Shown: positions 33,002 through 40,592 of the stretch, piece after piece
Position numbering within the stretch: position 1 is the first letter of the stretch
Layout of the letters: each line of letters begins with the position of its first letter
Source of the DNA: Armatimonas rosea
GTDB lineage: Bacteria; Armatimonadota; Armatimonadia; Armatimonadales; Armatimonadaceae
Direction of reading: 5' to 3'
Length of the DNA: 64,000 bases
NCBI RefSeq assembly: GCF_014202505.1
Contig: NZ_JACHGW010000003.1
Location: 620,001-684,000, forward strand
Notes under the pieces: generated by a model
What the model was told of the DNA's origin: nothing
The model's database searches: none
The model's input: only the letters and a program-made list of their open reading frames with translations
Program-made: the position numbers and the translations under genes

Positions 33002-34267
33002 CTACGGCAGCTCCCGCACGTAGATGTTCTTGAAGAAGATCGGGTTTCCGTGGTGCTGGAGCTCGATCTGGCCGGTGGGGAAGATCGGAATCTTGCGGTC
33101 CCAGTAGTTCTCCATCTGGACACTCTGGACCACCAGCTTGTTGTTCAGGTACACCGTGACACGGTCTCCGACCATCAGGATGCGGAACTCATTCCACTCC
33201 CCGACCGGGTTGTCCGCCACTTGCGTCGGCTTGCTGGGGTTCTTCTGGTTGTTGTAGAGTCCGCCCGAGCCGACTTGGGCGCCGACATTGGTGAGCGCCG
33301 TGTCCCAGATCTGCACCTGGGGTGAGCCGCGTAGGTAGATGCCGGAGTCGCCGCCGGGGCCGATCTTCCAGCTCACCAGCAGCTCAAAGTTCTTGTAGTC
33401 TTTTACCGTGCAGAGGCTATCGTTCTTGCCGTCGTAGCAGATGACGCCGTCTTTTGCGGTCCAGTGCTTCAGGGCCTCGTCGGTCTTGACCTTCTCTTGC
33501 GCGGCCAGCTCCTCAGGGGAGAGCTTGGCGCGGGTGAGCGGGTTGCCCAGCAGGCCCTTCCAGCCCTTGAGGTCCTTGCCGTTGAAGAGCGCGGTAAAGC
33601 CCTTGGGAGCGACATTGTCCTTGGGGGCCTTGCTCAGGTCCTTGACCTCCAGGTTGCGGAACCAGACCTCGGAGTTGTGGCCCAGAAAGCCAATATGGCC
33701 GCTGGGGCGCAGCATCCCCGGATGGGCCGCCAGAGTCGCCGGATCGCTGACTGCGTTCAGATCGCCCTCGACAATCTTCTTGCCGTTGAGGGTCACGGTG
33801 ATACGGCGTCCCTCGCAGCGAATCTCCTCTTTGTTCCACTCGCCGGTCGGCTTGAGGGCACCGCGCTTGGCGGGGAGGACCTTGTAGATCGAGCCGTGGT
33901 ACTGCCCGGGCTCCAGCTTGGCGTAGACCGGCGCGGGATCGTCGAGCACCTGGCACTCCATCCCGACATAGGCCGCGTCGCCTTCGTAGGGCGCCCGGAG
34001 GCCAATCCCATTGTTGGCACCGGGAGTCAGCTTGAACTCAAAGCGGTAGACAAAATCGGAGTACTCTTTCTCGGTGAAGAGGTTGCCTCCGCCATCGGCC
34101 GGACAGACAATGCAGCCGTCTTTGATCACGTAGCCAGGCCCATGCCCCCCGATCAGCTTCCACCCGTTGAGGGTGGTGCCATCAAAGATCTTCTCGAATT
34201 TTTGCGCCATGGCCGAGGGCACCATGAGCACGAGCGCGGCGAGCGCCGCGAGCACCTTTACTTTCAT
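33002..34267 (-). CDS. Secreted protein with two DUF1080 (3-keto-disaccharide hydrolase-like) domains
   Basis: 421 residues: signal peptide (KVLAALAALVLMVPSAMA), then two tandem jelly-roll DUF1080 domains, about 22-210 (FEKIFDGTTLNGWKLIGG, NNGIGLRAPYEGD, HIGFLGHNSEVWFRNLEVK) and 220-421 (FTALFNGKDLKGWKG, GDSGIYLRGSPQVQIWD, GQIELQHHGNPIFFKNIYVREL). Family members hydrolyse 3-keto-glycosides made by Gfo/Idh-type oxidoreductases, several of which are encoded near 56-63 kb. The ATG at 34267 has AATACT five bases upstream; longer frames read through element HCE-9. Confidence 0.9.
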   Translation of the reverse strand: MKVKVLAALAALVLMVPSAMAQKFEKIFDGTTLNGWKLIGGHGPGYVIKDGCIVCPADGGGNLFTEKEYSDFVYRFEFKLTPGANNGIGLRAPYEGDAAYVGMECQVLDDPAPVYAKLEPGQYHGSIYKVLPAKRGALKPTGEWNKEEIRCEGRRITVTLNGKKIVEGDLNAVSDPATLAAHPGMLRPSGHIGFLGHNSEVWFRNLEVKDLSKAPKDNVAPKGFTALFNGKDLKGWKGLLGNPLTRAKLSPEELAAQEKVKTDEALKHWTAKDGVICYDGKNDSLCTVKDYKNFELLVSWKIGPGGDSGIYLRGSPQVQIWDTALTNVGAQVGSGGLYNNQKNPSKPTQVADNPVGEWNEFRILMVGDRVTVYLNNKLVVQSVQMENYWDRKIPIFPTGQIELQHHGNPIFFKNIYVRELP

Positions 34268-34353
34268 GGGGCAGTATTCGCGCTCTCCCCGGCAAAAACC
34301 TTTGCATCTTGGAAATTGCGGCGGTAACATTGTGAAAGGATTCACGAAGTGCC

Positions 34354-34484
34354 GCCTCATTCCATGAGGCGTCTGCAGTGGCGTTCCGCCGCGAAGCCTG
34401 TGCCAGGCTGGAGAGCGCACTTCCCCAGCCCGGAACGGGCTTTGCGGCACGCAGTGCCACTGCAGACGCCGGTTTTCAACCGGC
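34354..34484. repeat. Hairpin-capped intergenic element HCE-9
   Basis: Cap hairpins at 34354-34370 (stem GCCTCAT, loop TCC) and 34468-34484 (stem GCCGGTT, loop TTC). Inner arms GTCTGCAGTGGC (34371-34382) and GCCACTGCAGAC (34456-34467) are exact reverse complements, and a second inner pair (AGCCTGTGCCAGGCT, AGCCCGGAACGGGCT) forms local hairpins. The arms are shared with HCE-1 and HCE-13. Confidence 0.85.
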
Positions 34485-34500
34485 GGCGAGATGAAACATC

Positions 34501-35580
34501 ATGGGTAAACCGCCAATCAAAGCCTTGCTCCTCACTCTGGCTGGGGTCTGGACCGCCGCCGGGCTGGGAATCTACTCGCTGACCCGCTTCGACCGCCAGC
34601 AGAACATCACGATGCTCCTGCCGCGGACGAAGGCACCGATCTTTGTCTTGCCCGACCAGACCGGACGGCTCCACAACCTCGCGGACTACGACCAGCGCTC
34701 GGTGGCCTTGGTCTTCCTGCCGGGCGTCAGCGACGAGGTACGGGGGGAGCTGCGCTCGCTCAAGAACGAGATGAAGCGCTTCGATAAGATCGGGGTGAAG
34801 GTCTTTGCGGTCGCGCCCCTGGAGAGGTCGGTCGCGGCCGAGCTCCACGACAGCGAGTCGCTCAACTTCCCGATCCTGCTCGATACGGGCGGCAAGATCG
34901 GGCAGCAGTTTGGAGTCGCGCCCGGTCGGCCCTATGTCTCGTATGTCCTCGGGCCTCAGGCCAAGGTGCTCCTGCCCATTGCGACCGTCCAGCCCAAGGA
35001 GCACGGGACCCAGCTGGTCGAGCTCGCGGCCTGCTTCTTTGATACGTTTGCGTCGGGCAAGAACCCCCTGATCGACAAGCCAGTGGCGGACGCGACCCTC
35101 CCCAAGGCCGATGGCACGGGCTCCGAGAGCCTCTACGGCGATAAAAAACAAAAGGCGACTGTCGTGCTGTTTCTCTCGGCGCGCTGTCCCTGCTCCGGTG
35201 GCTACGACAAGCGCAATAAAGAGCTGGCCGATGCCTATGCCTCCAAGGGCGTGCGCTTTGTGGCGGTGAACTCCAGCGCCGACGAGCCCGACGCCGAGAT
35301 CGCGGCCCATGCCAAGGCCCACGGCTTTACGTTCCCCGTCCTGCGCGATGCCGACCACAAACTCGCCGATACCCTCAATGCCCAGGTCACCCCCGAGGCG
35401 TTTGTCATGGACGCACAAGGGGTCCTGCGCTACCACGGCCGCATCGACGATAGCCGCGACGAGAAGGCGATCCTGGCCCACGACCTGCGCAACGCTCTGG
35501 ACTTTCTCCTCGCCGGTCAGCCGCCCAAGGTCAAGTCCACGACCCCCTTCGGCTGCTCCATCGCCCGCCAGAAGCTCTAG
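34501..35580 (+). CDS. Membrane-anchored double redoxin
   Basis: 359 residues: an N-terminal anchor or uncleaved signal (KALLLTLAGVWTAAGLGIYSL) and two thioredoxin-fold redoxin domains. The first (about 42-180, APIFVLPDQTGRLHNLADY, VALVFLPGVSDEV) has no Cys at the active-site position. The second (about 195-335) has LSARCPCSGGYDKRN, a CPC motif, plus VTPEAFVMDAQGVLRYHG. A terminal FGCSIARQ resembles the C-terminal Cys tail of planctomycete redoxins. Likely periplasmic. No ribosome site; promoter unclear. The next gene starts on its stop codon. Confidence 0.78.
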   Translation: MGKPPIKALLLTLAGVWTAAGLGIYSLTRFDRQQNITMLLPRTKAPIFVLPDQTGRLHNLADYDQRSVALVFLPGVSDEVRGELRSLKNEMKRFDKIGVKVFAVAPLERSVAAELHDSESLNFPILLDTGGKIGQQFGVAPGRPYVSYVLGPQAKVLLPIATVQPKEHGTQLVELAACFFDTFASGKNPLIDKPVADATLPKADGTGSESLYGDKKQKATVVLFLSARCPCSGGYDKRNKELADAYASKGVRFVAVNSSADEPDAEIAAHAKAHGFTFPVLRDADHKLADTLNAQVTPEAFVMDAQGVLRYHGRIDDSRDEKAILAHDLRNALDFLLAGQPPKVKSTTPFGCSIARQKL

Positions 35581-36197
35581 TGGACCCTCTGGAGGGACTC
35601 GACGAGGTCCCGTGGCACGCGCTAAACCATGCCTACGGCCCGGCGACGGATGTGCCGCGCCTACTCCGCGCCCTGGCCTCTGAGAGCCCTGAGGCGCGCT
35701 GGGATGCGTTTATGCACCTCCATGCGAATATCTACCACCAAGGGACGGTCTATGAGGCGACTCCCTACGCCGTTCCCTTTTTAATTCGTCTCTTTGAGGC
35801 GCCAGAGACACCCGAGCGTGAGCCCGTTGCGCTCTTGCTGGTCATGATTGGGAACGGCTGGGGCTGGCTCGAAGGGCCGGCGACAACGACGCGGCACCTG
35901 CACAAGCGCCTCCTGCGAGCCGGAACTTCCTACGAAAAAGAACAAGAGCGCTCAAGACGCATTGCCGAAGAGGCCCGTGCTTTAGTCGCCCCCGTGCTCC
36001 CACGCGTGATCGCCGCGCTCCCTGCGTTTGCGGGGAGGCTACGAACGAGTATTCTCTATACCCTCGCTGAGTATCCCGCAAACCTCCCCACACTAGAGCC
36101 GATCTTGGAAACGATTCGGCAGTTTGAAGACGAGGCTGCGGCCGAACCCTACTGGCAGCAGATTATCGATTACCTGATCAACAGCTGTGGTGGTTAG
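35580..36197 (+). CDS. HEAT-like repeat protein
   Basis: 205 residues, helical, with WHALNHAYGPATDVPRLLRAL, the conserved block ARWDAFMHLHANIYHQGTVYEATPYAVPFLI and later repeats (VAPVLPRVIAALPAFAGRLR, LYTLAEYPANL). This head sequence is typical of a family of HEAT-repeat proteins in actinobacteria and others. The GTG start shares its first base with the redoxin stop (TAGTG), so translation is coupled. It overlaps four bases with the converging membrane-array gene. Confidence 0.72.
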   Translation: MDPLEGLDEVPWHALNHAYGPATDVPRLLRALASESPEARWDAFMHLHANIYHQGTVYEATPYAVPFLIRLFEAPETPEREPVALLLVMIGNGWGWLEGPATTTRHLHKRLLRAGTSYEKEQERSRRIAEEARALVAPVLPRVIAALPAFAGRLRTSILYTLAEYPANLPTLEPILETIRQFEDEAAAEPYWQQIIDYLINSCGG

Positions 36198-36634
36198 ATG
36201 TCTTTCTCTCCCTCCCGTTGCTTGACATACCAGGTCAGCCAGCTCAACCAGAACAGGGTGGCGGCGATTCCCAGGATCGGGAGGTACTCACCGGAGTAGC
36301 CCAGCTCACCTCGGTTCCAGCCGTCGTAGAGAGTAAAGAGGAGTAGGGCAGTGCTCATGACTGCAGCGACGAGATAGAGCCCTCGTGCTCCCTTGCGCAG
36401 GCGGAGAAACAGGAAAAGCCCCGCAAGGCTACTGGCAAACAATCCAAGTAAGAGGGCTACTTGGGCGATGAGATAGTCCAAGCGCTGGTTGCTCCAGTTC
36501 CCCCAGAAGAGTTGCCAGAAGTAGACAAACCCGGCGCTCCCAAAGACAAGGCTCAGGGTGGCAAAAAACCTCTCGATACCATTGAGGCGCACGGGCCGGT
36601 GCGCGGTCTTTGGTCGCTCGTGTTGCTGCTGCAT
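36194..36634 (-). CDS. Four-helix membrane protein, array member 7 (type A)
   Basis: 146 residues. Basic Gln-rich N-terminus (MQQQHERPKTAHRPVR), four hydrophobic segments, and a polar tail (YVKQREGEKDI). Closest relative in the array is member 4 (37497-37916): both share SLVxGxAGFxYFW, AQxALLLG, the loop FxLYDGWNRGE-like, and TxFWxxWxxW. The start overlaps the previous stop (TGATG). No known family, no catalytic motif. Last gene of the array. Confidence 0.75.
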   Translation of the reverse strand: MQQQHERPKTAHRPVRLNGIERFFATLSLVFGSAGFVYFWQLFWGNWSNQRLDYLIAQVALLLGLFASSLAGLFLFLRLRKGARGLYLVAAVMSTALLLFTLYDGWNRGELGYSGEYLPILGIAATLFWLSWLTWYVKQREGEKDI

Positions 36635-37065
36635 CAGGGCGAGTCTCCCGCGTTCGTGTCTTCCCGCCGCGAGAGCCAGCGAGCGATCAGGGCGTGTACC
36701 AGCCCGATCAGAAAGACGATATCACAGTAGGCTAAGGCTGCAGGGTGGTAGGTGCCGTCGGGGCGGCGTCCGACCAACAGTGCGTTTGCGAAAAGGCACC
36801 ACCAGGCCACGGCACTAAGAAACTGAAACAGCGCCGCGATCCGCCGGGCACGTAGGAGGAGCAGGGTACCCGCACCGATGTAGCCTACGAGTGCCAAAAA
36901 GAGACCCCACGAGATCAGCACCGTCGGGTCCCAGTAACGAGGGAAGTCAGGCACGGGGGGACGCAAAAAGCCCACACCAAGCGCCAGGCCGAGATTGAGA
37001 GTCATGATCACAAGCTCAGCCGGTGTGAACGTGCTCCCCTTGCGCTTTTGCTGCTGCCTCTGCAT
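36634..37065 (-). CDS. Four-helix membrane protein, array member 6 (type B)
   Basis: 143 residues. MQRQQQKRKG N-terminus, four helices (LVIMTLNLGLALGVGFL, ISWGLFLALVGYIGAGTLLLL, LFQFLSAVAWWCLFANALL, DIVFLIGLVHALIARWL) and the cytosolic loop RARRIAALF. Closest to member 5 (37925-38353): LNLGLxxGxGFL, GLFLAxVGYxGxG, AWWC, GRxPDGxYHP, FLIGLxHALxARWL. Three-base gap to the previous gene. Function unknown. Confidence 0.75.
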   Translation of the reverse strand: MQRQQQKRKGSTFTPAELVIMTLNLGLALGVGFLRPPVPDFPRYWDPTVLISWGLFLALVGYIGAGTLLLLRARRIAALFQFLSAVAWWCLFANALLVGRRPDGTYHPAALAYCDIVFLIGLVHALIARWLSRREDTNAGDSP

Positions 37066-37068
37066 GGC

Positions 37069-37500
37069 CTATGCCCTCTCCATACCTGCGAGTCGCCAGA
37101 GCCAGCGGGCGATGAGGGCGTGAACCAGGCCGATCAAAAAGAGCAGGCTACAGACAAAAACGGCGAAAGCATCGAGGCGGCCATTGAAATTGAGGAAGCC
37201 AAAGACGGCGATCACGATCCCAAACCACCACGCCGTGGCACACAGCGCCTGAAAAAATGCGGCGATACGGCGTGCGTGGACAAGCAGCGCCACTGTGGTT
37301 CCTAGCAGGGCTAGCTCCAATAAACACCACGCGAGCCCTCCATCATACCAGTTGACCAGGGGGAATCGGAACGGGCGCAGTAGGCTACGCCAACCCGTGA
37401 GCGTTGCCAGAAGCGAGCCAACGAGGAGCACCCACTCGCCCCCGGTTCGGTGTTTAGATACCGCAGCGTGCGTTTGGTGCTGTTTCTGCGACTGCATCAT
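37069..37500 (-). CDS. Four-helix membrane protein, array member 5 in transcription order (type B)
   Basis: 143 residues. N-terminus MMQSQKQHQTHAAVSKHRTGGEW, four helices (VLLVGSLLATLTGW, LELALLGTTVALLVH, ALCATAWWFGIVIAVFGF, FVCSLLFLIGLVHALIARWLW) and the shared ARRIAAFFQ loop. Two adjacent ATG codons overlap the stop of the preceding gene (ATGATG). It most resembles member 2 (38357-38767) in position and pattern. Function unknown. Confidence 0.75.
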   Translation of the reverse strand: MMQSQKQHQTHAAVSKHRTGGEWVLLVGSLLATLTGWRSLLRPFRFPLVNWYDGGLAWCLLELALLGTTVALLVHARRIAAFFQALCATAWWFGIVIAVFGFLNFNGRLDAFAVFVCSLLFLIGLVHALIARWLWRLAGMERA

Positions 37501-37916
37501 CTCTCGCTCTCCTGCTTTTTGATAAACCAGGCAAACCAGAATATCCAGAACGTGGCTGCCACAATCCCGGCGATGCCAATCAGATCCCCTCGGTAGTCGC
37601 CGCGATGCCAAGCGTCAAAGATAGCGTAGCCCAGCACAAGCACCGCCAAAAGCCCTGCGCCATGCAGTAGCCACCGTGCCAGTCGACGAGCACAGCAGAG
37701 CACAAAGCCCCCGGCAAGTGTTGTGAGCAGGATTCCCAGAAGAAGAGCCGCCTGAGCCGCCACAACATCCCAGCGCTCCCCGCGCCCGAGGGGCGAGAAG
37801 GAGATCCAGAAGTAGAGAAAGCCTGCGCCCCCTAAGACTAGGCTCAGCCAGCTAAGCGTGATCTCTAACGGATGAAGGCGTGCTTTTGTAGGTCGTTTTT
37901 GCTTCTGTTGGATCAT
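37497..37916 (-). CDS. Four-helix membrane protein, array member 4 (type A)
   Basis: 139 residues. MIQQKQKRPTKARLHPLE N-terminus, helices around WLSLVLGGAGFLYFWISF, AQAALLLGILLTTLAGGFVL, LHGAGLLAVLVLGYAIF and IAGIVAATFWIFWFAWFI, and a KKQESER tail. Sister of member 7 (36194-36634) and distinct from the type B proteins. It encodes FDAWHRGDYRGD, matching YDGWNRGELGYSGE in the sister. Function unknown. Confidence 0.75.
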   Translation of the reverse strand: MIQQKQKRPTKARLHPLEITLSWLSLVLGGAGFLYFWISFSPLGRGERWDVVAAQAALLLGILLTTLAGGFVLCCARRLARWLLHGAGLLAVLVLGYAIFDAWHRGDYRGDLIGIAGIVAATFWIFWFAWFIKKQESER

Positions 37917-37924
37917 GCGTCCTT

Positions 37925-38353
37925 TTACTCCTCACTGTCTCCTTGGAAGCGCCAGAGCCACCGGGCGAGAAGGGCATGGATCAGACCGATCAGAAAAAGC
38001 ATGCCACAGACGACCCAGGTTGTGGGGTGGTAGCTGCCGTCGGGAAAGCGTCCCTGCACTAGCTCATGGAAGATCATACACCACCAGGCAAGTGCGCAGA
38101 CTGCCTCAAAGACCGCCGCGATCCGCCGGGCACGCAAGAGCAGGGTGATGCCTGTGCCTAAGTAGCCGACAAACGCCAAGAACAGCCCCGACTTAATCAT
38201 CACCATCGCGTTCCAGATAAAGGGGAATGGCAGACGTGGATGCAGAAAACCGATCCCTATTCCCAGCCCTAGATTGAGAACCAGCACCACCCATTCCGCC
38301 ACGGTGTGTCGTGCCGTCTTCGTCTTTTGTTTTTGCAGTTGTTGCTGTGGCAC
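37925..38353 (-). CDS. Four-helix membrane protein, array member 3 (type B)
   Basis: 142 residues. MPQQQLQKQKTKTARHTVAEW N-terminus; helices VVLVLNLGLGIGIGFL, GLFLAFVGYLGTGITLLL, VFEAVCALAWWCMIFHELV, GMLFLIGLIHALLARWLW; loop RARRIAAVF; acidic tail GDSEE. Eight-base gap to the next gene. Closest to member 6. Function unknown. Confidence 0.75.
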   Translation of the reverse strand: MPQQQLQKQKTKTARHTVAEWVVLVLNLGLGIGIGFLHPRLPFPFIWNAMVMIKSGLFLAFVGYLGTGITLLLRARRIAAVFEAVCALAWWCMIFHELVQGRFPDGSYHPTTWVVCGMLFLIGLIHALLARWLWRFQGDSEE

Positions 38354-38356
38354 GTG

Positions 38357-38767
38357 CTACGCCCCCTCCTCACTGTCGTCTCGGAAGCGCCACAGCCAGC
38401 TTGCGAGCCACGTGAGAAAAAGCCCGATGAGAACGAGGCCGGAGAGGAAGGGCACGCCCCGGGGCGCCAGTGGGTTTTCGAGATGTTGGATGAGGTAGAC
38501 AGCCGCACACCACCAGCCGAGGGCGGCGAGGAACTCAAAGAGAGCCGCCACCTTACGTGCGCGTGTAAGCAGGCTGATGCTGGTGCCCCAGAACCCCACC
38601 GTGCCAAAAAGAACGCCCAGCCCGATCAGGCTCACGGGGTGGTGGATATCTCGCAGGACGGTGGTGAGAAGCAGGGCAGGGACAACATTGGTTGCGAGGA
38701 CGATCCACTCCATCACCGTCCGGCGCACTGCTTTACGTTTTGGCTTCTCTAGTTGTAGCTGTTGCAT
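38357..38767 (-). CDS. Four-helix membrane protein, array member 2 (type B)
   Basis: 136 residues. MQQLQLEKPKRKAVRRTVMEW N-terminus; helices IVLATNVVPALLLTTVL, GLGVLFGTVGFWGTSISLL, LFEFLAALGWWCAAVYLI, LSGLVLIGLFLTWLASWLW; loop RARKVAALF; tail RDDSEEGA. Three-base gaps on both sides. Function unknown. Confidence 0.75.
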   Translation of the reverse strand: MQQLQLEKPKRKAVRRTVMEWIVLATNVVPALLLTTVLRDIHHPVSLIGLGVLFGTVGFWGTSISLLTRARKVAALFEFLAALGWWCAAVYLIQHLENPLAPRGVPFLSGLVLIGLFLTWLASWLWRFRDDSEEGA

Positions 38768-38770
38768 GGG

Positions 38771-39211
38771 CTATTCCTCACTATCGGACGCGCGCTTGCA
38801 GAGGCCATAGGCACCGAGCAGGTAGAGCGCCATGGCGAGCAGCAACGAGAGGGCGGGGATATTGCTGTGTGGGATGCCCCTTTGGAGGGTTCGGAGGAGG
38901 AGAGTGGCAAGAAGGGACGCTCCTCCCACCATCCCGAGTAGCTGAAACCAGCGCGCGACTCGGGCGGAGCGGGAGATCAGCAGAAAAAGCCCGGAGAACA
39001 GCGCCCCGGTGCCACCTAGCAGGAGTCCGATAAAGAGGAAGAGATTAAACGTATTGTTGTACCAAGGGTAGGGCAGCTCTGTCATAAACGCAAAGGCCAA
39101 GGCAAACCCAGAGGTAAGACCAACAAAGAAGTTGAAGACGATCAGTACCCACTCGACAATGGTGCGGGGCGCGACCTCGCGCTCTGGCTTCTTCTGTTGC
39201 TGCTGTACCAT
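38771..39211 (-). CDS. Four-helix membrane protein, array member 1 (head gene)
   Basis: 146 residues. MVQQQQKKPEREVAPRTIVEW N-terminus, four helices (VLIVFNFFVGLTSGFALAFAF, LFLFIGLLLGGTGALFSGLFLL, LLGMVGGASLLATLL, LSLLLAMALYLLGAYGL) and an ASDSEE tail. It is the most diverged member but keeps the Q/K-rich start, the IVEWVLIVFN segment, a SARVARWF loop like RARRIAAxF, and the acidic end. Its ATG has TAAAAT five bases upstream; this leaderless promoter probably drives all seven genes. Confidence 0.75.
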   Translation of the reverse strand: MVQQQQKKPEREVAPRTIVEWVLIVFNFFVGLTSGFALAFAFMTELPYPWYNNTFNLFLFIGLLLGGTGALFSGLFLLISRSARVARWFQLLGMVGGASLLATLLLRTLQRGIPHSNIPALSLLLAMALYLLGAYGLCKRASDSEE

Positions 39212-39216
39212 GCGTC

Positions 39217-39222
39217 ATTTTA
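39217..39222 (-). promoter_or_regulatory. -10 box TAAAAT of the membrane-protein array
   Basis: Minus-strand TAAAAT ends five bases before the ATG at 39211. It lies six bases from the oppositely directed TAAAAT of the sulfatase gene. Confidence 0.6.
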
Positions 39223-39227
39223 TCGCG

Positions 39228-39233
39228 TAAAAT
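39228..39233 (+). promoter_or_regulatory. -10 box TAAAAT, leaderless start of the sulfatase
   Basis: TAAAAT ends six bases before the ATG at 39240; the whole intergenic space is 28 bases. Confidence 0.6.
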
Positions 39234-39239
39234 GCCCCT

Positions 39240-40592
39240 ATGAATATTGTTCTGATCTTTGCCGACGATCTCGCGTATGCCGATGTGGGCTGCTTTGGGG
39301 CCAAGGACATTCGGACGCCGCATATCGACTCTCTAGCGCGCGATGGCGTGCGCTTCACGGACTTCTATGTCGCGCAGCCGGTGTGCTCGGCGAGCCGGGC
39401 AGCACTGCTCTCGGGGTGCTACTCGGGGCGGGTGGGGATTCAGGGCGCACTGGGGCCGGCCAGTAAGATCGGGATCAGCGCCGACGAGACGATCCTGCCA
39501 CAGGTGCTCAAGGCGAAGGGCTTTGCGACCGGCGCGGTGGGGAAGTGGCACCTGGGGCATCTGCCGGAGTTCAACCCCACACGCCACGGCTTCGACGAGT
39601 GGCTGGGGCTGCCGTACTCCAACGACATGTGGCCCAACCACCCGGACACGCCCCGTGCCTACCCGCCGCTGCAGCTCATGGACGGTGAGAAGCCCGTGGA
39701 GACGATCCTGAACCTGGAGCAGATGGGGACCCTAACCCAGCGCTACACGGATCGCGCGGTGGGCTTTATCGAGAAGCACGCGGGCAAGCGTCCGTTCTTT
39801 CTGTACGTTGCACACTCCATGCCGCACGTTCCCCTGGCACCGGGGAAGAAGTGGCAAGGGCGCTCCCAGCGCGGCACGTTTGGCGATGTGATCGAGGAGC
39901 TCGACGACTCCGTGGGGCAGGTCTTGGCGGCGCTGAAACGCACAGGTGTGGAGCGCGAGACGCTCGTGATCTTCACATCGGACAACGGTCCCTGGCTGAG
40001 CTACGGGGAGCACGCCGGGAGCGCCGGGCCCCTGCGCGAGGGGAAGGGCACGTGCTGGGACGGCGGCGTCCGCGAGCCTTTTGTGGCCCGCTGGCCGGGG
40101 CATATTCGTCCCTGCAGTGTCATCACCGAGCCCGCGATGACCATCGACCTCCTGCCGACAATCGCCAAGCTGACCGGCGCGCCGCTGCCCAAGAACAAGC
40201 TGGATGGGAAGGATATCTGGCCCTTGCTCAGTGGAGACACCCGCGCCAAGAGCCCGCAGGAGGCGTACTTTTTCTACTACAACACCAACGAGCTCCAGGC
40301 CGTGCGCTCCGGGCGGTGGAAGGTCATGCTCCCGCAGTCGTACCGCAGCCTCGGCCCCTACCCCGAGACCGCGCGGGGCGGCAAGCCCGTGACCTACAAG
40401 ATGGCCAAGATCACCCGCCCGCTACTCTTTGATCTGGTCGCCGATCCGGGGGAGACCACCGACCTCGCCGCCCAGCACCCCGAGATCCTCAAGCGCCTCC
40501 TCGCCCTCGCCGAGCAAGCCCGCGAGGAGCTCGGCGACGGTCCCAACCGAATCGGCAAGGGAATCCGCCCCGTCGGGCGCGTACCAGGCTAG
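39240..40592 (+). CDS. Type I sulfatase (arylsulfatase-like)
   Basis: Hydrolyses sulfate esters; 450 residues. Metal ligands Asp9 and Asp10 (FADDLAYADVG) and the formylglycine motif CSASR (Cys49, Arg53) followed by LLSGCYSGR, GKWHLGH, HSMPHVPL and FTSDNGPW are typical. The CxAxR form is accepted by the formylglycine-generating enzyme, whose gene is not in the window. There is no signal peptide, and the leaderless promoter fixes the start, so this sulfatase appears cytosolic, unlike most. It converges four bases into the RHH-kinase-like gene. Confidence 0.94.
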   Translation: MNIVLIFADDLAYADVGCFGAKDIRTPHIDSLARDGVRFTDFYVAQPVCSASRAALLSGCYSGRVGIQGALGPASKIGISADETILPQVLKAKGFATGAVGKWHLGHLPEFNPTRHGFDEWLGLPYSNDMWPNHPDTPRAYPPLQLMDGEKPVETILNLEQMGTLTQRYTDRAVGFIEKHAGKRPFFLYVAHSMPHVPLAPGKKWQGRSQRGTFGDVIEELDDSVGQVLAALKRTGVERETLVIFTSDNGPWLSYGEHAGSAGPLREGKGTCWDGGVREPFVARWPGHIRPCSVITEPAMTIDLLPTIAKLTGAPLPKNKLDGKDIWPLLSGDTRAKSPQEAYFFYYNTNELQAVRSGRWKVMLPQSYRSLGPYPETARGGKPVTYKMAKITRPLLFDLVADPGETTDLAAQHPEILKRLLALAEQAREELGDGPNRIGKGIRPVGRVPG

